From: a virus
IMG/VR virus record: IMGVR_UViG_3300042465_002156
Location: 1-31,272 of that record
Length of the DNA: 31,272 nucleotides
Direction: 5' to 3' (one strand)
A program made the position numbers and the translations under genes. The notes under the pieces are model-generated. The model saw only the letters and a list, made by a program, of their open reading frames with translations, was not told the DNA's origin and did not search any database. Shown here piece by piece: positions 7,243 to 15,104 of the stretch (the stretch's first letter is position 1; each line of letters starts with the position of its first letter).

Positions 7243-9264
7243 CTATTTTTGATTCATACGCAGTATCATGGCGCTCGCTTGCACATCGTCTGTAACAATC
7301 CATCCATGCTCCAAGGCTTCAATAGTTCCGGCCAATAGTAGCTCTGATATTGGTTTATTCTGCGCGCTTGGTTTGATGTATTGCTTAGCTGATGCTGCGC
7401 TTAATGCCAAATGTTGCATCAAATAATCCATGAAAGCAGAACGGCTCAGATATGGCAAACCATCGCGCAATTCGGCTTTGGCGCTCCACCAAGCCGCCTC
7501 AAATAGCTTTCGGTGTTTGTCTAATTTGCTACTGGCTTTGTTAGTCTCTGTAGCTGGTGCATCGGCCTGTACTAATATTGCACTGGTTACAATCTGGCCA
7601 TCTTCATCTATCCAACCTGTAATCTCCACGGTTTCAAGGTTTGCATAAACCGGCTCTGCCATCTCTGCATCTTTAGACTTACGCTGTACGATCTCCATTG
7701 GCTTATCGTCCTTGCTTGGTACTATGCTAATCTCAATGTCTAATGCACCACGCCATGCACTAGAGCCGCGCGCGCGATGCTGCGCCTCGTCTGATACGCC
7801 GGTATGGTGTACAAGTATCACGGTGCAATTAAACTCACGCATAAGGCCTGCGCATGCGTCTAGCATGGTTTTGGCATCCTGCGAGCTGTTCTCATCTCCT
7901 AATAAAAACCGGTGCAGTGTGTCAACCGTTATGATCTCCGGCACGTTTGGCAATGCCCTGATATTTGTTACAACACGTAAATAACCCTCTGGCGTGTTTA
8001 AATCGCAACCGTCCTTGCTTAGCCACATGTTTAACTTTTTAACGCCGTGCGCTTGTTTCCAAGCCGCTACACGACCGCGTAAACCATGATGGCCTTCGCC
8101 TGCTAGGTAAACAATACCGCCGGCCTTTACTTTGTGCTTATCCATCCAAAGACCGCCGCCACTTGCAATGCGTAAACACCAATCAAGCACTGCGAACGTT
8201 TTACCACCTCCCGATGGGCCATGCACCATAACAAGAGCCTGCGCCTGTATCCAATTCTTTACAAGCCAGCTAATGGGGCTAGGCTGCGCGCAAAAATCGT
8301 CAGCTTGAATTAGCCAATCGCTAGCTGGTGGATTAAGCAAAGCCGCTAAATCATGGCCTGCTACTAAATAATCATTAGCATCCATGCCTACAATTGGTGG
8401 CAATACAACCCGCGCTCCATACTTTGCACTGGCCTGATCTGCATACTTTTGACCTACGCCGTGACTATCGTTATCAGCTACGATTACGATCTCTTGCGTG
8501 ACCCCTAGCTTCTCGCGCCATGCTTGCACGACTGACGGCAAACTACTCGCACTGTAAGCCACTACACATGGCCGCTTAGTAATCTCATGTATGGTTGCCG
8601 CTGTTGCAAAGCCTTCGCCCACGTACAACGTGCCAGGCTCGTCTAACGTGCCAATCATCCAAAATTTGCCCCCAGCCTGCCCGCCTGAGTGATACAACTT
8701 ACCGCCTGATTCATCTATGTATTGGAGGCTGCTGAGTTTGTTGTCTATTCCATAAAGCGGTACGATTAAACGCCCGTCTCCGGTTACTCTTGCGCCATGT
8801 GGCTGTATGCCTTTACGTGTCAGGTATGGATGCTGTGCGCTCGCTATACCGCCCTCAACCCATATCTTTTCCACGGTGTTTTCAGCCGCTTGCCGGGTTA
8901 GCTTTATCTCTGCTTCGCGCATGGCTTTGGCTTCGGCCTGCCGGCGTGTGTTGGTCAATTGCTCTGCCATGCTTAGGTCTCTGCCAATGTCAGCCCTAAA
9001 GTTGATAGCTTCGCCAGTGCGCCAATCTCCAAACTGCCCCGATGGTATTCCATCGCCATAAATTACATACCAGCCGGACTTATCGTGCCCGCCCTCGCCC
9101 TTGGTGCCACTGCGGAAACGATGCAACTTGCCATCTATAGATAAGTCTGGTGGTGGTGTTATGCCACGGTCTAGCATTGCATCACGTAGCTGATCTTCAC
9201 AGCTTTTAACGTATTTTTGTGCAGGTTCCCACGACCCGCCCAAGATGTGTGATATGTCAGCCAT
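7243..9264 (-). CDS. Toprim primase-helicase (RepA-like ATPase)
   Basis: This 673-residue protein probably primes and/or unwinds DNA at the phage fork. A Toprim domain spans about residues 165-300, with the catalytic glutamate in LYVGEGFA (E217) and the acidic pair D264/D266 in VIVADND. A RecA-fold helicase domain (AAA_25/RepA type) follows, with Walker A GPSGGGKT at 349-356, Walker B EIITVDT around 443-449 and VILVHHTG at 482-489. The N-terminal 100 residues include GQFGDWRTGE, seen in primase-type proteins of this class, but there is no CXXC zinc finger. The C-terminus (570-673) is helical and may contact partners. It overlaps the upstream HTH gene by eight bases. Unusually, it sits on the leftward arm with the packaging genes, not with the other DNA-metabolism genes. 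Confidence 0.9.
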   Translation of the reverse strand: MADISHILGGSWEPAQKYVKSCEDQLRDAMLDRGITPPPDLSIDGKLHRFRSGTKGEGGHDKSGWYVIYGDGIPSGQFGDWRTGEAINFRADIGRDLSMAEQLTNTRRQAEAKAMREAEIKLTRQAAENTVEKIWVEGGIASAQHPYLTRKGIQPHGARVTGDGRLIVPLYGIDNKLSSLQYIDESGGKLYHSGGQAGGKFWMIGTLDEPGTLYVGEGFATAATIHEITKRPCVVAYSASSLPSVVQAWREKLGVTQEIVIVADNDSHGVGQKYADQASAKYGARVVLPPIVGMDANDYLVAGHDLAALLNPPASDWLIQADDFCAQPSPISWLVKNWIQAQALVMVHGPSGGGKTFAVLDWCLRIASGGGLWMDKHKVKAGGIVYLAGEGHHGLRGRVAAWKQAHGVKKLNMWLSKDGCDLNTPEGYLRVVTNIRALPNVPEIITVDTLHRFLLGDENSSQDAKTMLDACAGLMREFNCTVILVHHTGVSDEAQHRARGSSAWRGALDIEISIVPSKDDKPMEIVQRKSKDAEMAEPVYANLETVEITGWIDEDGQIVTSAILVQADAPATETNKASSKLDKHRKLFEAAWWSAKAELRDGLPYLSRSAFMDYLMQHLALSAASAKQYIKPSAQNKPISELLLAGTIEALEHGWIVTDDVQASAMILRMNQK

Positions 9265-9427
9265 GTGATGCCTTTAGATAGCTGCTAATGACTTGCAGAG
9301 TTGACGGGTGAGGTGTAACCATGCCACGCACTAATCTATACAGTGTGTGTGGGCTAACGCCAGTCTTTAAAGCTACCGCTTTAAGGTTTCGGTCTTGCAA
9401 GGTTTGCTTGATCTCATCCAGTGTCAT
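9257..9427 (-). CDS. Cro-like helix-turn-helix regulator
   Basis: A 56-residue protein that is almost entirely a helix-turn-helix: MTLDEIKQTLQDRNLKAVA, then KTGVSPHTLYRLVRG as the recognition unit, then PSTLQVISSYLKA. Size and position resemble Cro. I chose the ATG at 9427 because AGAGGAC precedes it at good spacing, and because the longer start at 9472 would lie at the predicted transcription start. It is the first leftward gene and borders the divergent promoter region, so the natural target is the ATTGTA-TGC-TACAAT palindrome. No CI-like partner with a peptidase or dimerisation domain is present in the window. Confidence 0.75.
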   Translation of the reverse strand: MTLDEIKQTLQDRNLKAVALKTGVSPHTLYRLVRGMVTPHPSTLQVISSYLKASHG

Positions 9428-9457
9428 GATGTCCTCTTTAAAAAAGTGTGAAAAAGT

Positions 9458-9487
9458 TTGCTTATGCGCCATATTGTATGCTACAAT
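9458..9487 (+). promoter_or_regulatory. Rightward early promoter
   Basis: -35 TTGCTT (9458-9463), an 18-bp spacer and -10 TACAAT (9482-9487) give a credible sigma70 promoter starting near 9494, about 50 bases before the Sak4-like gene. No other start is needed for the long rightward operon. Confidence 0.55.
9473..9487. promoter_or_regulatory. Palindromic operator candidate ATTGTA-TGC-TACAAT
   Basis: A perfect inverted repeat with 6-bp arms and a 3-bp centre. Each arm is the -10 box of one of the two divergent promoters, so a dimeric repressor bound here would shut both arms at once, as expected for the adjacent Cro-like protein. Confidence 0.5.
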
Positions 9488-9499
9488 TCAGCCATGCAA
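9473..9499 (-). promoter_or_regulatory. Leftward early promoter
   Basis: On the minus strand, -10 TACAAT (9478-9473) is preceded by TTGCAT (9499-9494) with a short 15-bp spacer, or GTTGCA with 16 bp. The start would be near 9467, giving a 40-base leader before the HTH gene ATG at 9427. It is weaker in consensus than the rightward promoter. Confidence 0.4.
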
Positions 9500-9543
9500 C
9501 GAACTGATCTCCAGAAGGTTGCAAAAAAAAAGGATGCCGCAAC

Positions 9544-10215
9544 ATGGCAATCAAACTTAAAACAACCAGCGGCCTTAGCGCCAATGGCGTGAAACTCTTA
9601 GTGTACGGCCAAGCCGGTGCAGGTAAAACTTCGCTAATCCCTACATTACCATCGCCTATTGTTATCAGTGCTGAAGGTGGCCTGCTTAGCATTCAAGACG
9701 CTGATCTGACTTACATCGAGGTAAGTAGCATGGAATCTTTGCGCGAGGCTTATCAGTATGTAGCCAGTGCAGAGGCTAATCACTTTGCATCGGTTGCTTT
9801 GGATAGCGTTAGCGAAATAGCTGAGGTTGTGCTTAACCATGAGAAAAAGGTAAACAAAGACCCACGCGCTGCATACGGTGCTATGCAAGAACAGATGGCC
9901 GATATTATCCGCGCCTTTCGTGATTTGCCAAAACATGTTTATATGTCTGCAAAGTTGGAGAAAAGCACGGATGAAGTAGGAAAGATGTTTTATGCACCAT
10001 CTATGCCAGGTAACAAAACCGGCCAAAGCCTGCCTTACTTTTTTGACGAGGTGCTAGCGTTGCGAGTTGAAAAAGATGCCGAGGGTAATACCCAGCGCGC
10101 CTTGATGTGTGATTCTGACGGCCTATGGCTTGCCAAAGATCGTAGCGGCAAATTGTCGCAATGGGAAGCGCCTGATCTAGGTGTGATTATTTCTAAAATT
10201 GGAGGTGCTAAATAA
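9544..10215 (+). CDS. Sak4-like RecA-fold ATPase (AAA_24)
   Basis: A 223-residue single-domain NTPase. Walker A is GQAGAGKT at 22-29 and a Walker B-like strand ends in ASVALDSVS (D87). The segment DEVGKMFYAPSMPGNKTGQSLPYFFDEVLAL is typical of phage AAA_24 proteins grouped with Sak4. Sak4 proteins promote single-strand annealing or recombination together with a phage SSB, and an SSB-like gene lies three genes downstream, which supports the role. An AGGAT Shine-Dalgarno precedes the ATG after an A9 run. It is the first gene of the rightward operon. A general phage ATPase without recombinase activity cannot be excluded. Confidence 0.8.
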   Translation: MAIKLKTTSGLSANGVKLLVYGQAGAGKTSLIPTLPSPIVISAEGGLLSIQDADLTYIEVSSMESLREAYQYVASAEANHFASVALDSVSEIAEVVLNHEKKVNKDPRAAYGAMQEQMADIIRAFRDLPKHVYMSAKLEKSTDEVGKMFYAPSMPGNKTGQSLPYFFDEVLALRVEKDAEGNTQRALMCDSDGLWLAKDRSGKLSQWEAPDLGVIISKIGGAK

Positions 10216-10661
10216 TGAGTAACTTTGAACGAACAGCCGACTGGCTTGCAGCATGCGGCAAACAACAAACTGAGGAAAACGTAAGCGTTCAGATTGGTTG
10301 CCAATTGGAAGAGATTTGCGAGTTTATGGCCTGCTTGCGTACAGACAAAGACGGTTATGCACGCCTGTTAGAGCGCAGCATTACTGATCTGGTGTGGTTT
10401 GCTAATAAACTAAAAAACCGTGAAAACTTTGTGTATATACCTAGCCATTTGCGCGCTGATGCTTTAGACGCATTGTGCGACATCGAGGTAACTGGCAACG
10501 GCATTGCATCACTAGCAGGGTTTGAAAAGGATGAAGCCGACATTGCAGTACTCAATAGCAACGATGCAAAGCTAATAGATGGTAAGCCTGTGATTTTGCG
10601 CGGTGGCAAGATTGGCAAGCCGGACGGATGGACTGCCCCTGATTTAACTGATTTTGTTTAA
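10215..10661 (+). CDS. MazG/PRA-PH-like NTP pyrophosphatase
   Basis: A 148-residue protein with the metal-binding EExxE signature (QLEEICEFM, E32/E33/E36) and a second acidic helix (ADALDALCDIEV, D85/D89), as in the all-alpha NTP pyrophosphatase superfamily. The tail LNSNDAKLIDGKPVILRGGKIGKP resembles the phosphoribosyl-ATP pyrophosphohydrolase-like phage branch (SNMSKL.DGKP...GKV.KG). It would hydrolyse NTPs or dNTPs to monophosphates, either to clean the nucleotide pool or to alter alarmone levels. Its ATG overlaps the previous TAA by one base and has GGAGGT eight bases upstream, one of the strongest ribosome-binding sites in the window. Confidence 0.72.
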   Translation: MSNFERTADWLAACGKQQTEENVSVQIGCQLEEICEFMACLRTDKDGYARLLERSITDLVWFANKLKNRENFVYIPSHLRADALDALCDIEVTGNGIASLAGFEKDEADIAVLNSNDAKLIDGKPVILRGGKIGKPDGWTAPDLTDFV

Positions 10662-10670
10662 GGAATTTAT

Positions 10671-11063
10671 ATGCCTGATTTTGACGATTTAAAACTAATG
10701 GCCGATGCTTGGATGGCTTACAAACAAGCTGAAGCTAACGCCGTACAAGCCCGCCGCGAGGTGGAAGATCAAATGTTACAAGCTCTACAAATTGGAGTAC
10801 TGGAGGGCACTGAAACCATAAAGCACGATGGCTTTATTATAAAAATGGTGGGGCGGATTGACAAAAAAGTAGACGCTGCCAAGCTGCAAGAGTTGGCCGC
10901 TGAAGCCGGTTTATCCGACCATCTTGGTTCACTTTTCCGATGGAAACCGGAAATAAACGCAACAGCATGGAAACAGGCTGATAACTCAATCACTAACCCG
11001 CTACTTGGTGCAATCACTTCAACACCCGGTCGCACATCTTTCTCAATTACTTTCAAGGAATAA
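10671..11063 (+). CDS. Conserved phage protein next to the SSB-like gene
   Basis: A 130-residue protein of unknown function. The N-terminal half is a long helix (AYKQAEANAVQARREVEDQML), followed by GFIIKMVGRIDKKVDAAKLQELAAEAGL and the characteristic LFRWKPEINATAWKQAD and ITSTPGRTSFSI. I have seen this pattern (RWKPEI..AWK..D.....L..A...TPGRPSF) in phage proteins beside Sak4/SSB or exonuclease genes. It probably assists recombination or replication. Neighbours are 9 bp upstream and 2 bp downstream, so it is co-transcribed with both. Confidence 0.65.
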   Translation: MPDFDDLKLMADAWMAYKQAEANAVQARREVEDQMLQALQIGVLEGTETIKHDGFIIKMVGRIDKKVDAAKLQELAAEAGLSDHLGSLFRWKPEINATAWKQADNSITNPLLGAITSTPGRTSFSITFKE

Positions 11064-11065
11064 TC

Positions 11066-11563
11066 ATGGCTTTTTTAGATCAAGAATATAACGTAAACGA
11101 ATTACCTGTATCAACTAGCAGTTTTGACCCGCTGCCCGAAGGCTGGTACAACGTAACTATTGCCGGGGCTGAGTTGAAATCAACCAAAGCAGGCAACGGT
11201 CAATACATTGCAGTAAAGTATCAAGTAACCGGACCGACAATGCAAGGTCGAGTTGTATTCGGAAACTTGAACATTAAAAACCCGAATCAAAAGGCAGAGG
11301 AAATTGGCCGCGAACAATTAGGCCAGATCATGCGAGCTACTGGGTTAGCTAAGGTAACAGACACGGATATGCTTATCGGTGGACAACTGGCTATTAAGTT
11401 AAGCATTCAGCGCAGCGAGCAATATGGCGATAGCAATGACGTTAAAGGCTTTAAAGCATTGGCTGGCGCTGTACCTGCTGCCATGCCTAGTACGCCTTTT
11501 GGTGCTACGCCAGCGCCAGCCGCTGCCCCTGCTAAAGCCGCCCCACCGTGGGCTAAAAAGTAA
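11066..11563 (+). CDS. DUF669-type ssDNA-binding-like protein
   Basis: A 165-residue protein matching the DUF669 pattern: FDPLPEGWYNVTIAGAELKSTKAGNGQYIAVKYQV early, then GRVVFGNLNIKNPN, then EIGREQLGQIMRATG and a final beta part. DUF669 proteins are taken as phage SSB-type or recombination partners. Residues 133-165 form a Pro/Ala-rich flexible tail ending PPWAKK. This differs from the acidic DDDIPF-like tip of bacterial SSBs, so partner recruitment may differ. It pairs logically with the Sak4-like ATPase. A strong hairpin follows the stop codon. Confidence 0.78.
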   Translation: MAFLDQEYNVNELPVSTSSFDPLPEGWYNVTIAGAELKSTKAGNGQYIAVKYQVTGPTMQGRVVFGNLNIKNPNQKAEEIGREQLGQIMRATGLAKVTDTDMLIGGQLAIKLSIQRSEQYGDSNDVKGFKALAGAVPAAMPSTPFGATPAPAAAPAKAAPPWAKK

Positions 11564-11565
11564 GC

Positions 11566-11596
11566 AAAAAAAAGCCCCAGCTTTAACACTGGGGCT
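11566..11596 (-). terminator. Intrinsic terminator in leftward orientation
   Basis: Perfect 8-bp stem AGCCCCAG/CTGGGGCT with an 8-base loop. On the minus strand it is followed directly by a run of eight T. On the plus strand no T run follows, so rightward transcription should pass while leftward (antisense) transcription should stop. Confidence 0.7.
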
Positions 11597-11620
11597 AATG
11601 ACAACAACAAAGGAAACAGT

Positions 11621-14116
11621 ATGGATTATACAGACTTTATTAAGCAGAAAATCAAAATGGCGCATTTTGGTGGTTTTGATGTCGAACAAGATGAATTGAA
11701 TCCGATTCTTAAACCGCATCAAAAAGACATTGTGCAATGGGCAATACAGGGCGGTAACCGCGCCATATTTGCAAGCTTTGGCCTTGGCAAATCGGTTATG
11801 CAGATTGAATGGATGGGGCAAACTATCCGTTTAGCCGGCGGTAAAGGCTTGATTATTGCACCGTTAGGAGTTCGACAAGAGTTGATGCGTGATGCTCGTA
11901 TGTTGGGTTATGAACTGCGCTTTATCCGATTGGAGTCTGAGATTACGGAAGACCATCATTTGTATATTACAAACTACGAAACCGTGCGAGATGGTAAGTT
12001 GCCTACTAGCTGTTTTACTGCAATTAGTCTCGATGAAGCGAGCGTGTTGCGTAGCTATGGCAGTAAGACATATCAAGAATTTCTCCCCATGTTTGCCGGT
12101 ATTAAATACAAACTGGTAAACACTGCTACGCCATCGCCGAATCGTTTTAAAGAGCTTATTCATTACGCTGGGTTTTTAGGTGCAATGGATACCGGCCAAG
12201 CCTTAACGCGCTTTTTCCAGCGCGATAGTACCCAAGCTAACAACTTGACGCTGTACCCGCATAAAGAACAAGAGTTCTGGTTATGGGTGTCGAGCTGGGC
12301 TATCTTTGCGCAAAAACCGTCGGACTTAGGTCATAGTGATGAAGGCTACGACTTGCCAGAGATCGAGGTTAACTATCATGAGATTGATAGTGATTACACC
12401 AAAGCAGGATTCGAGCCTAACGGGCAAAATCTACTATTTCACAATCCGGCGCTTGGTTTATCAGCAGCCTGCCGCGAAAAGCGCGATAGCTTAGTTGATC
12501 GAGTGCAAAAAGTTAAAGAGATTATTGATGCTGCGCCTGATGATCATTTTGTAATATGGCACGACTTAGAAGCCGAGCGACAAGCCATTCAAAAAGCCAT
12601 ACCTGATGCTGTTAGCGTATGGGGTACGCAAGATTTAGACCAGCGGGAAGAGCGCATTGTAGGCTTTGGTGATGGTACTTTTCGCATACTTTCAACCAAG
12701 CCGATTATTGCCGGCTCAGGTTGTAACTTTCAGAAACATTGCCACCGTGAAATATTTGCCGGGATTGGATTTAAGTTTAACGACTTTATACAAGCAATTC
12801 ACCGCGTGCAACGTTTCGGACAAACCAAAAAGGTAATTATTGACGTGATTCACAGCGAAGCAGAGCGCGAAGTTCTGCGAGTTCTTTTGGAAAAATGGCA
12901 ACAACATAAAAAACTGGTAAATAACATGCAAGAAATAATCAAACAATTCGGCCTTAACCAACTGGCTATGAAAGACAAGCTCACTCGCACAATTGGCATT
13001 AAACGCATTGCAGTGACAAGTGATCGTTTTTGTGTGGCAAATAATGATTGTGTTGCAGAAGCTAAAGTACGCGATACCGACAGCGTTGGCCTGATTGTGA
13101 CAAGCATCCCATTTGCTAACCACTACGAATACAGCCCCAGCTACAACGACTTTGGCCACACTGAAAGCAATGATCAATTTTGGGGTCAGATGGATTACTT
13201 AACCCCCGAATTGTTGCGCATGTTGCAGCCTGGGCGCATTTACGCCTGCCACGTTAAAGATCGAATCTTATTCGGCAATGTTACAGGTGCAGGTGCACCA
13301 ACTGTAAGCCCGTTCCACTGCGAAGCCATCATGCACGGCATTAAACATGGTTTCGACTACATGGGATTGATTACAGTTATCACTGATGTGGTGCGAGAAA
13401 ACAATCAAACCTATCGTTTAGGATGGTCTGAGAATGCCAAAGATGGAACCAAGATGGGCGTAGGTTCGCCTGAATACGTGATACTTTTTCGCAAGCCACA
13501 AACCGACCGCTCTAAAGGTTATGCTGATGTACCTGTTGCAAAGTCTAAAGATAAATACACCCGCGCCCATTGGCAAGTTGACGCGCATTCATTCTGGCGT
13601 AGCAGTGGCAATCGTCAATTGACCGCTGAAGACTTGGCAGGCCTTGGCCCAGATAAATTAGCAAGCATGTTTACAAAGTATTCTTTGCAGAATATTTACG
13701 ACTACGAATTCCACGTAAAGTTAGGGGTTGAATTGGAAAAACGAGGTGCATTGCCCTCTACGTTTATGAGCCTTGCCCCCGGTAGCCACCATCCTGACGT
13801 TTGGCATGATGTTGTGCGCATGATTACGCTAAACAGTGACCAAAGCAAACGCGCTGTCGAAAAGCACGTATGCCCGCTACAGTTTGACATTGTTGACCGC
13901 TTGATTGATAGATATAGCAACGTTAACGAGCTGGTGTATGACCCATTCTGTGGCCTTGGAACTGTACCTTATCGCGCCATTCTTAAAGGTCGCACTGGTG
14001 GAGGCTCTGAGTTAAACCCAGCTTACTTTACAGATCAAGTGCATTATTTACGATCTGCCGAACGTGAATTTAGCATGCCGTCATTGTTTGACATCTTGGA
14101 AGACGAAACATCCTAA
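11621..14116 (+). CDS. SNF2-type helicase fused to a DNA methyltransferase
   Basis: An 831-residue two-domain enzyme. Residues 1 to about 440 form an SF2/SNF2-like ATPase: Walker A SFGLGKS (52-58), motif II DEAS (138-141), motif III NTATPSP (167-173) and motif VI QAIHRVQRFGQTKK (391-404), the last typical of SNF2 proteins. Residues about 465-831 are a DNA methyltransferase of permuted order: a motif IV-like TSIPF (494-498, first proline of the usual SPPY replaced by I), then RENNQTYRLGW, and the AdoMet-binding motif DPFCGLGT (774-781) with SELNPAYF. It probably methylates adenine N6 or cytosine N4 while tracking on DNA. No endonuclease domain is visible, so a host-mimicking or anti-restriction role fits better than restriction. 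AAGGAAA precedes the ATG. This is the largest gene of the early operon. Confidence 0.85.
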   Translation: MDYTDFIKQKIKMAHFGGFDVEQDELNPILKPHQKDIVQWAIQGGNRAIFASFGLGKSVMQIEWMGQTIRLAGGKGLIIAPLGVRQELMRDARMLGYELRFIRLESEITEDHHLYITNYETVRDGKLPTSCFTAISLDEASVLRSYGSKTYQEFLPMFAGIKYKLVNTATPSPNRFKELIHYAGFLGAMDTGQALTRFFQRDSTQANNLTLYPHKEQEFWLWVSSWAIFAQKPSDLGHSDEGYDLPEIEVNYHEIDSDYTKAGFEPNGQNLLFHNPALGLSAACREKRDSLVDRVQKVKEIIDAAPDDHFVIWHDLEAERQAIQKAIPDAVSVWGTQDLDQREERIVGFGDGTFRILSTKPIIAGSGCNFQKHCHREIFAGIGFKFNDFIQAIHRVQRFGQTKKVIIDVIHSEAEREVLRVLLEKWQQHKKLVNNMQEIIKQFGLNQLAMKDKLTRTIGIKRIAVTSDRFCVANNDCVAEAKVRDTDSVGLIVTSIPFANHYEYSPSYNDFGHTESNDQFWGQMDYLTPELLRMLQPGRIYACHVKDRILFGNVTGAGAPTVSPFHCEAIMHGIKHGFDYMGLITVITDVVRENNQTYRLGWSENAKDGTKMGVGSPEYVILFRKPQTDRSKGYADVPVAKSKDKYTRAHWQVDAHSFWRSSGNRQLTAEDLAGLGPDKLASMFTKYSLQNIYDYEFHVKLGVELEKRGALPSTFMSLAPGSHHPDVWHDVVRMITLNSDQSKRAVEKHVCPLQFDIVDRLIDRYSNVNELVYDPFCGLGTVPYRAILKGRTGGGSELNPAYFTDQVHYLRSAEREFSMPSLFDILEDETS

Positions 14117-14124
14117 CTAACAAT

Positions 14125-14150
14125 AGCGCGGTGAATACATAAGCCGCGCT
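14125..14150. other. Hairpin in front of the nuclease gene
   Basis: AGCGCGG pairs with CCGCGCT around a 12-base loop. The stem ends nine bases before the ATG at 14160, which has no Shine-Dalgarno. It could regulate translation of the nuclease or stabilise the upstream mRNA; no T run follows. Confidence 0.5.
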
Positions 14151-14159
14151 TACAACATT

Positions 14160-15104
14160 ATGAACATACCTGAATCTGCAAACTCAATTACAAACCTGAT
14201 TGACAGCTACCACGCTGCAAAGATTGAAGCCCCACGCGCCCACCTTGGCGCCTCTACATTAGGCCATCATTGCGAACGTTGGCTCTGGTTATCGTTTCGC
14301 TGGGCAGTGCTAGAACAGCATCCCGGTCGCATTAAGCGCCTGTTTCGTCGCGGCCAAAATGAAGAGGTCACAATTGTGCAAGACCTAAAAGCAATCGGTG
14401 TAAACGTACACAGCGAACAGTTTAGACTGAATTTTGGTTCGCATGTTAGCGGGTCAATAGATGGCATTGCATCTAATGTGCCAGGTGCGCCAAAGACTGA
14501 TCATGTTGTAGAGTTTAAGACACATAGCAAAAAGTCTTTTGATGATATGGACAAAAACGCCGTACAAAAATCTAAGCCGATGCACTACACCCAGATGCAG
14601 GTTTACATGCACGGCTTAAAGCTAGACCGCGCATTGTATGTGGCAGTGTGCAAGGATGATGATCGTCTTTATACCGAACGGGTGCATTACGATGCAGAGC
14701 ATGCGGAAAAGGCCATAGCTAAAGGGCACCGTGTAACGATGTCGGATTACATACCGGCACCCATAAGCACTGACCCGACATGGTACGAATGTAAGATGTG
14801 TGCGGCGCATGATTTTTGTATGAATAGTAAAACCACTAAGCAGGTTAATTGCCGAACCTGCGCGCACATTACGCCATTGTCAGATAGCACTATGCATTGC
14901 GCAAAATGGGATTCTGTAGTCCCAACTGATGCGCAAGTTGCAGGCTGTGATAGCCACGTTATGCATCCTGATATGGTGCCTTGGAAGCGCCTTGAAAGCC
15001 CCAGCGACATGGTAGCGGTGTACCTTATCAATGGCGCAGAGTATGCCAACGGCGAAGGCGAAGGCGTTTACAGTTCCGCGCAACTTTTGGAGTTAGCAAA
15101 ATGA
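14160..15104 (+). CDS. PD-(D/E)XK nuclease, Cas4/RecB-like
   Basis: A 314-residue exonuclease candidate. Active-site residues are visible: D101 in SGSIDG, E118 and K120 in VVEFKTH, and Q145/Q147 in YTQMQVYMHG. One N-terminal cysteine (C38, HHCERWLW) and three C-terminal ones (C211, C214, C220) match the spacing of the Cas4/AddB iron-sulfur cluster. A second cysteine set (C231, C234, C247, C263) follows and may bind zinc. In phages such enzymes resect DNA ends for Sak4/SSB annealing, and both partners are upstream. There is no clear Shine-Dalgarno and a hairpin lies just before the start. It overlaps the next micro-gene by four bases. Confidence 0.82.
   Translation: MNIPESANSITNLIDSYHAAKIEAPRAHLGASTLGHHCERWLWLSFRWAVLEQHPGRIKRLFRRGQNEEVTIVQDLKAIGVNVHSEQFRLNFGSHVSGSIDGIASNVPGAPKTDHVVEFKTHSKKSFDDMDKNAVQKSKPMHYTQMQVYMHGLKLDRALYVAVCKDDDRLYTERVHYDAEHAEKAIAKGHRVTMSDYIPAPISTDPTWYECKMCAAHDFCMNSKTTKQVNCRTCAHITPLSDSTMHCAKWDSVVPTDAQVAGCDSHVMHPDMVPWKRLESPSDMVAVYLINGAEYANGEGEGVYSSAQLLELAK

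Noticed and set aside
9428-9472. N-terminal extension of the Cro-like gene to the ATG at 9472
   Set aside because: No ribosome-binding site there, and the codon would fall at or before the predicted transcript start; AGAGGAC favours 9427.
9494-9592. A 32-codon frame (MQRTDLQKVAKKK...) starting at the predicted rightward transcript start
   Set aside because: It would need leaderless translation and mostly overlaps the Sak4-like gene, which has a proper ribosome-binding site; kept out for lack of support.
12716-13177. A 153-codon leftward frame
   Set aside because: Antisense to the helicase-methyltransferase fusion; Cys/Phe/His-rich composition typical of shadow frames.
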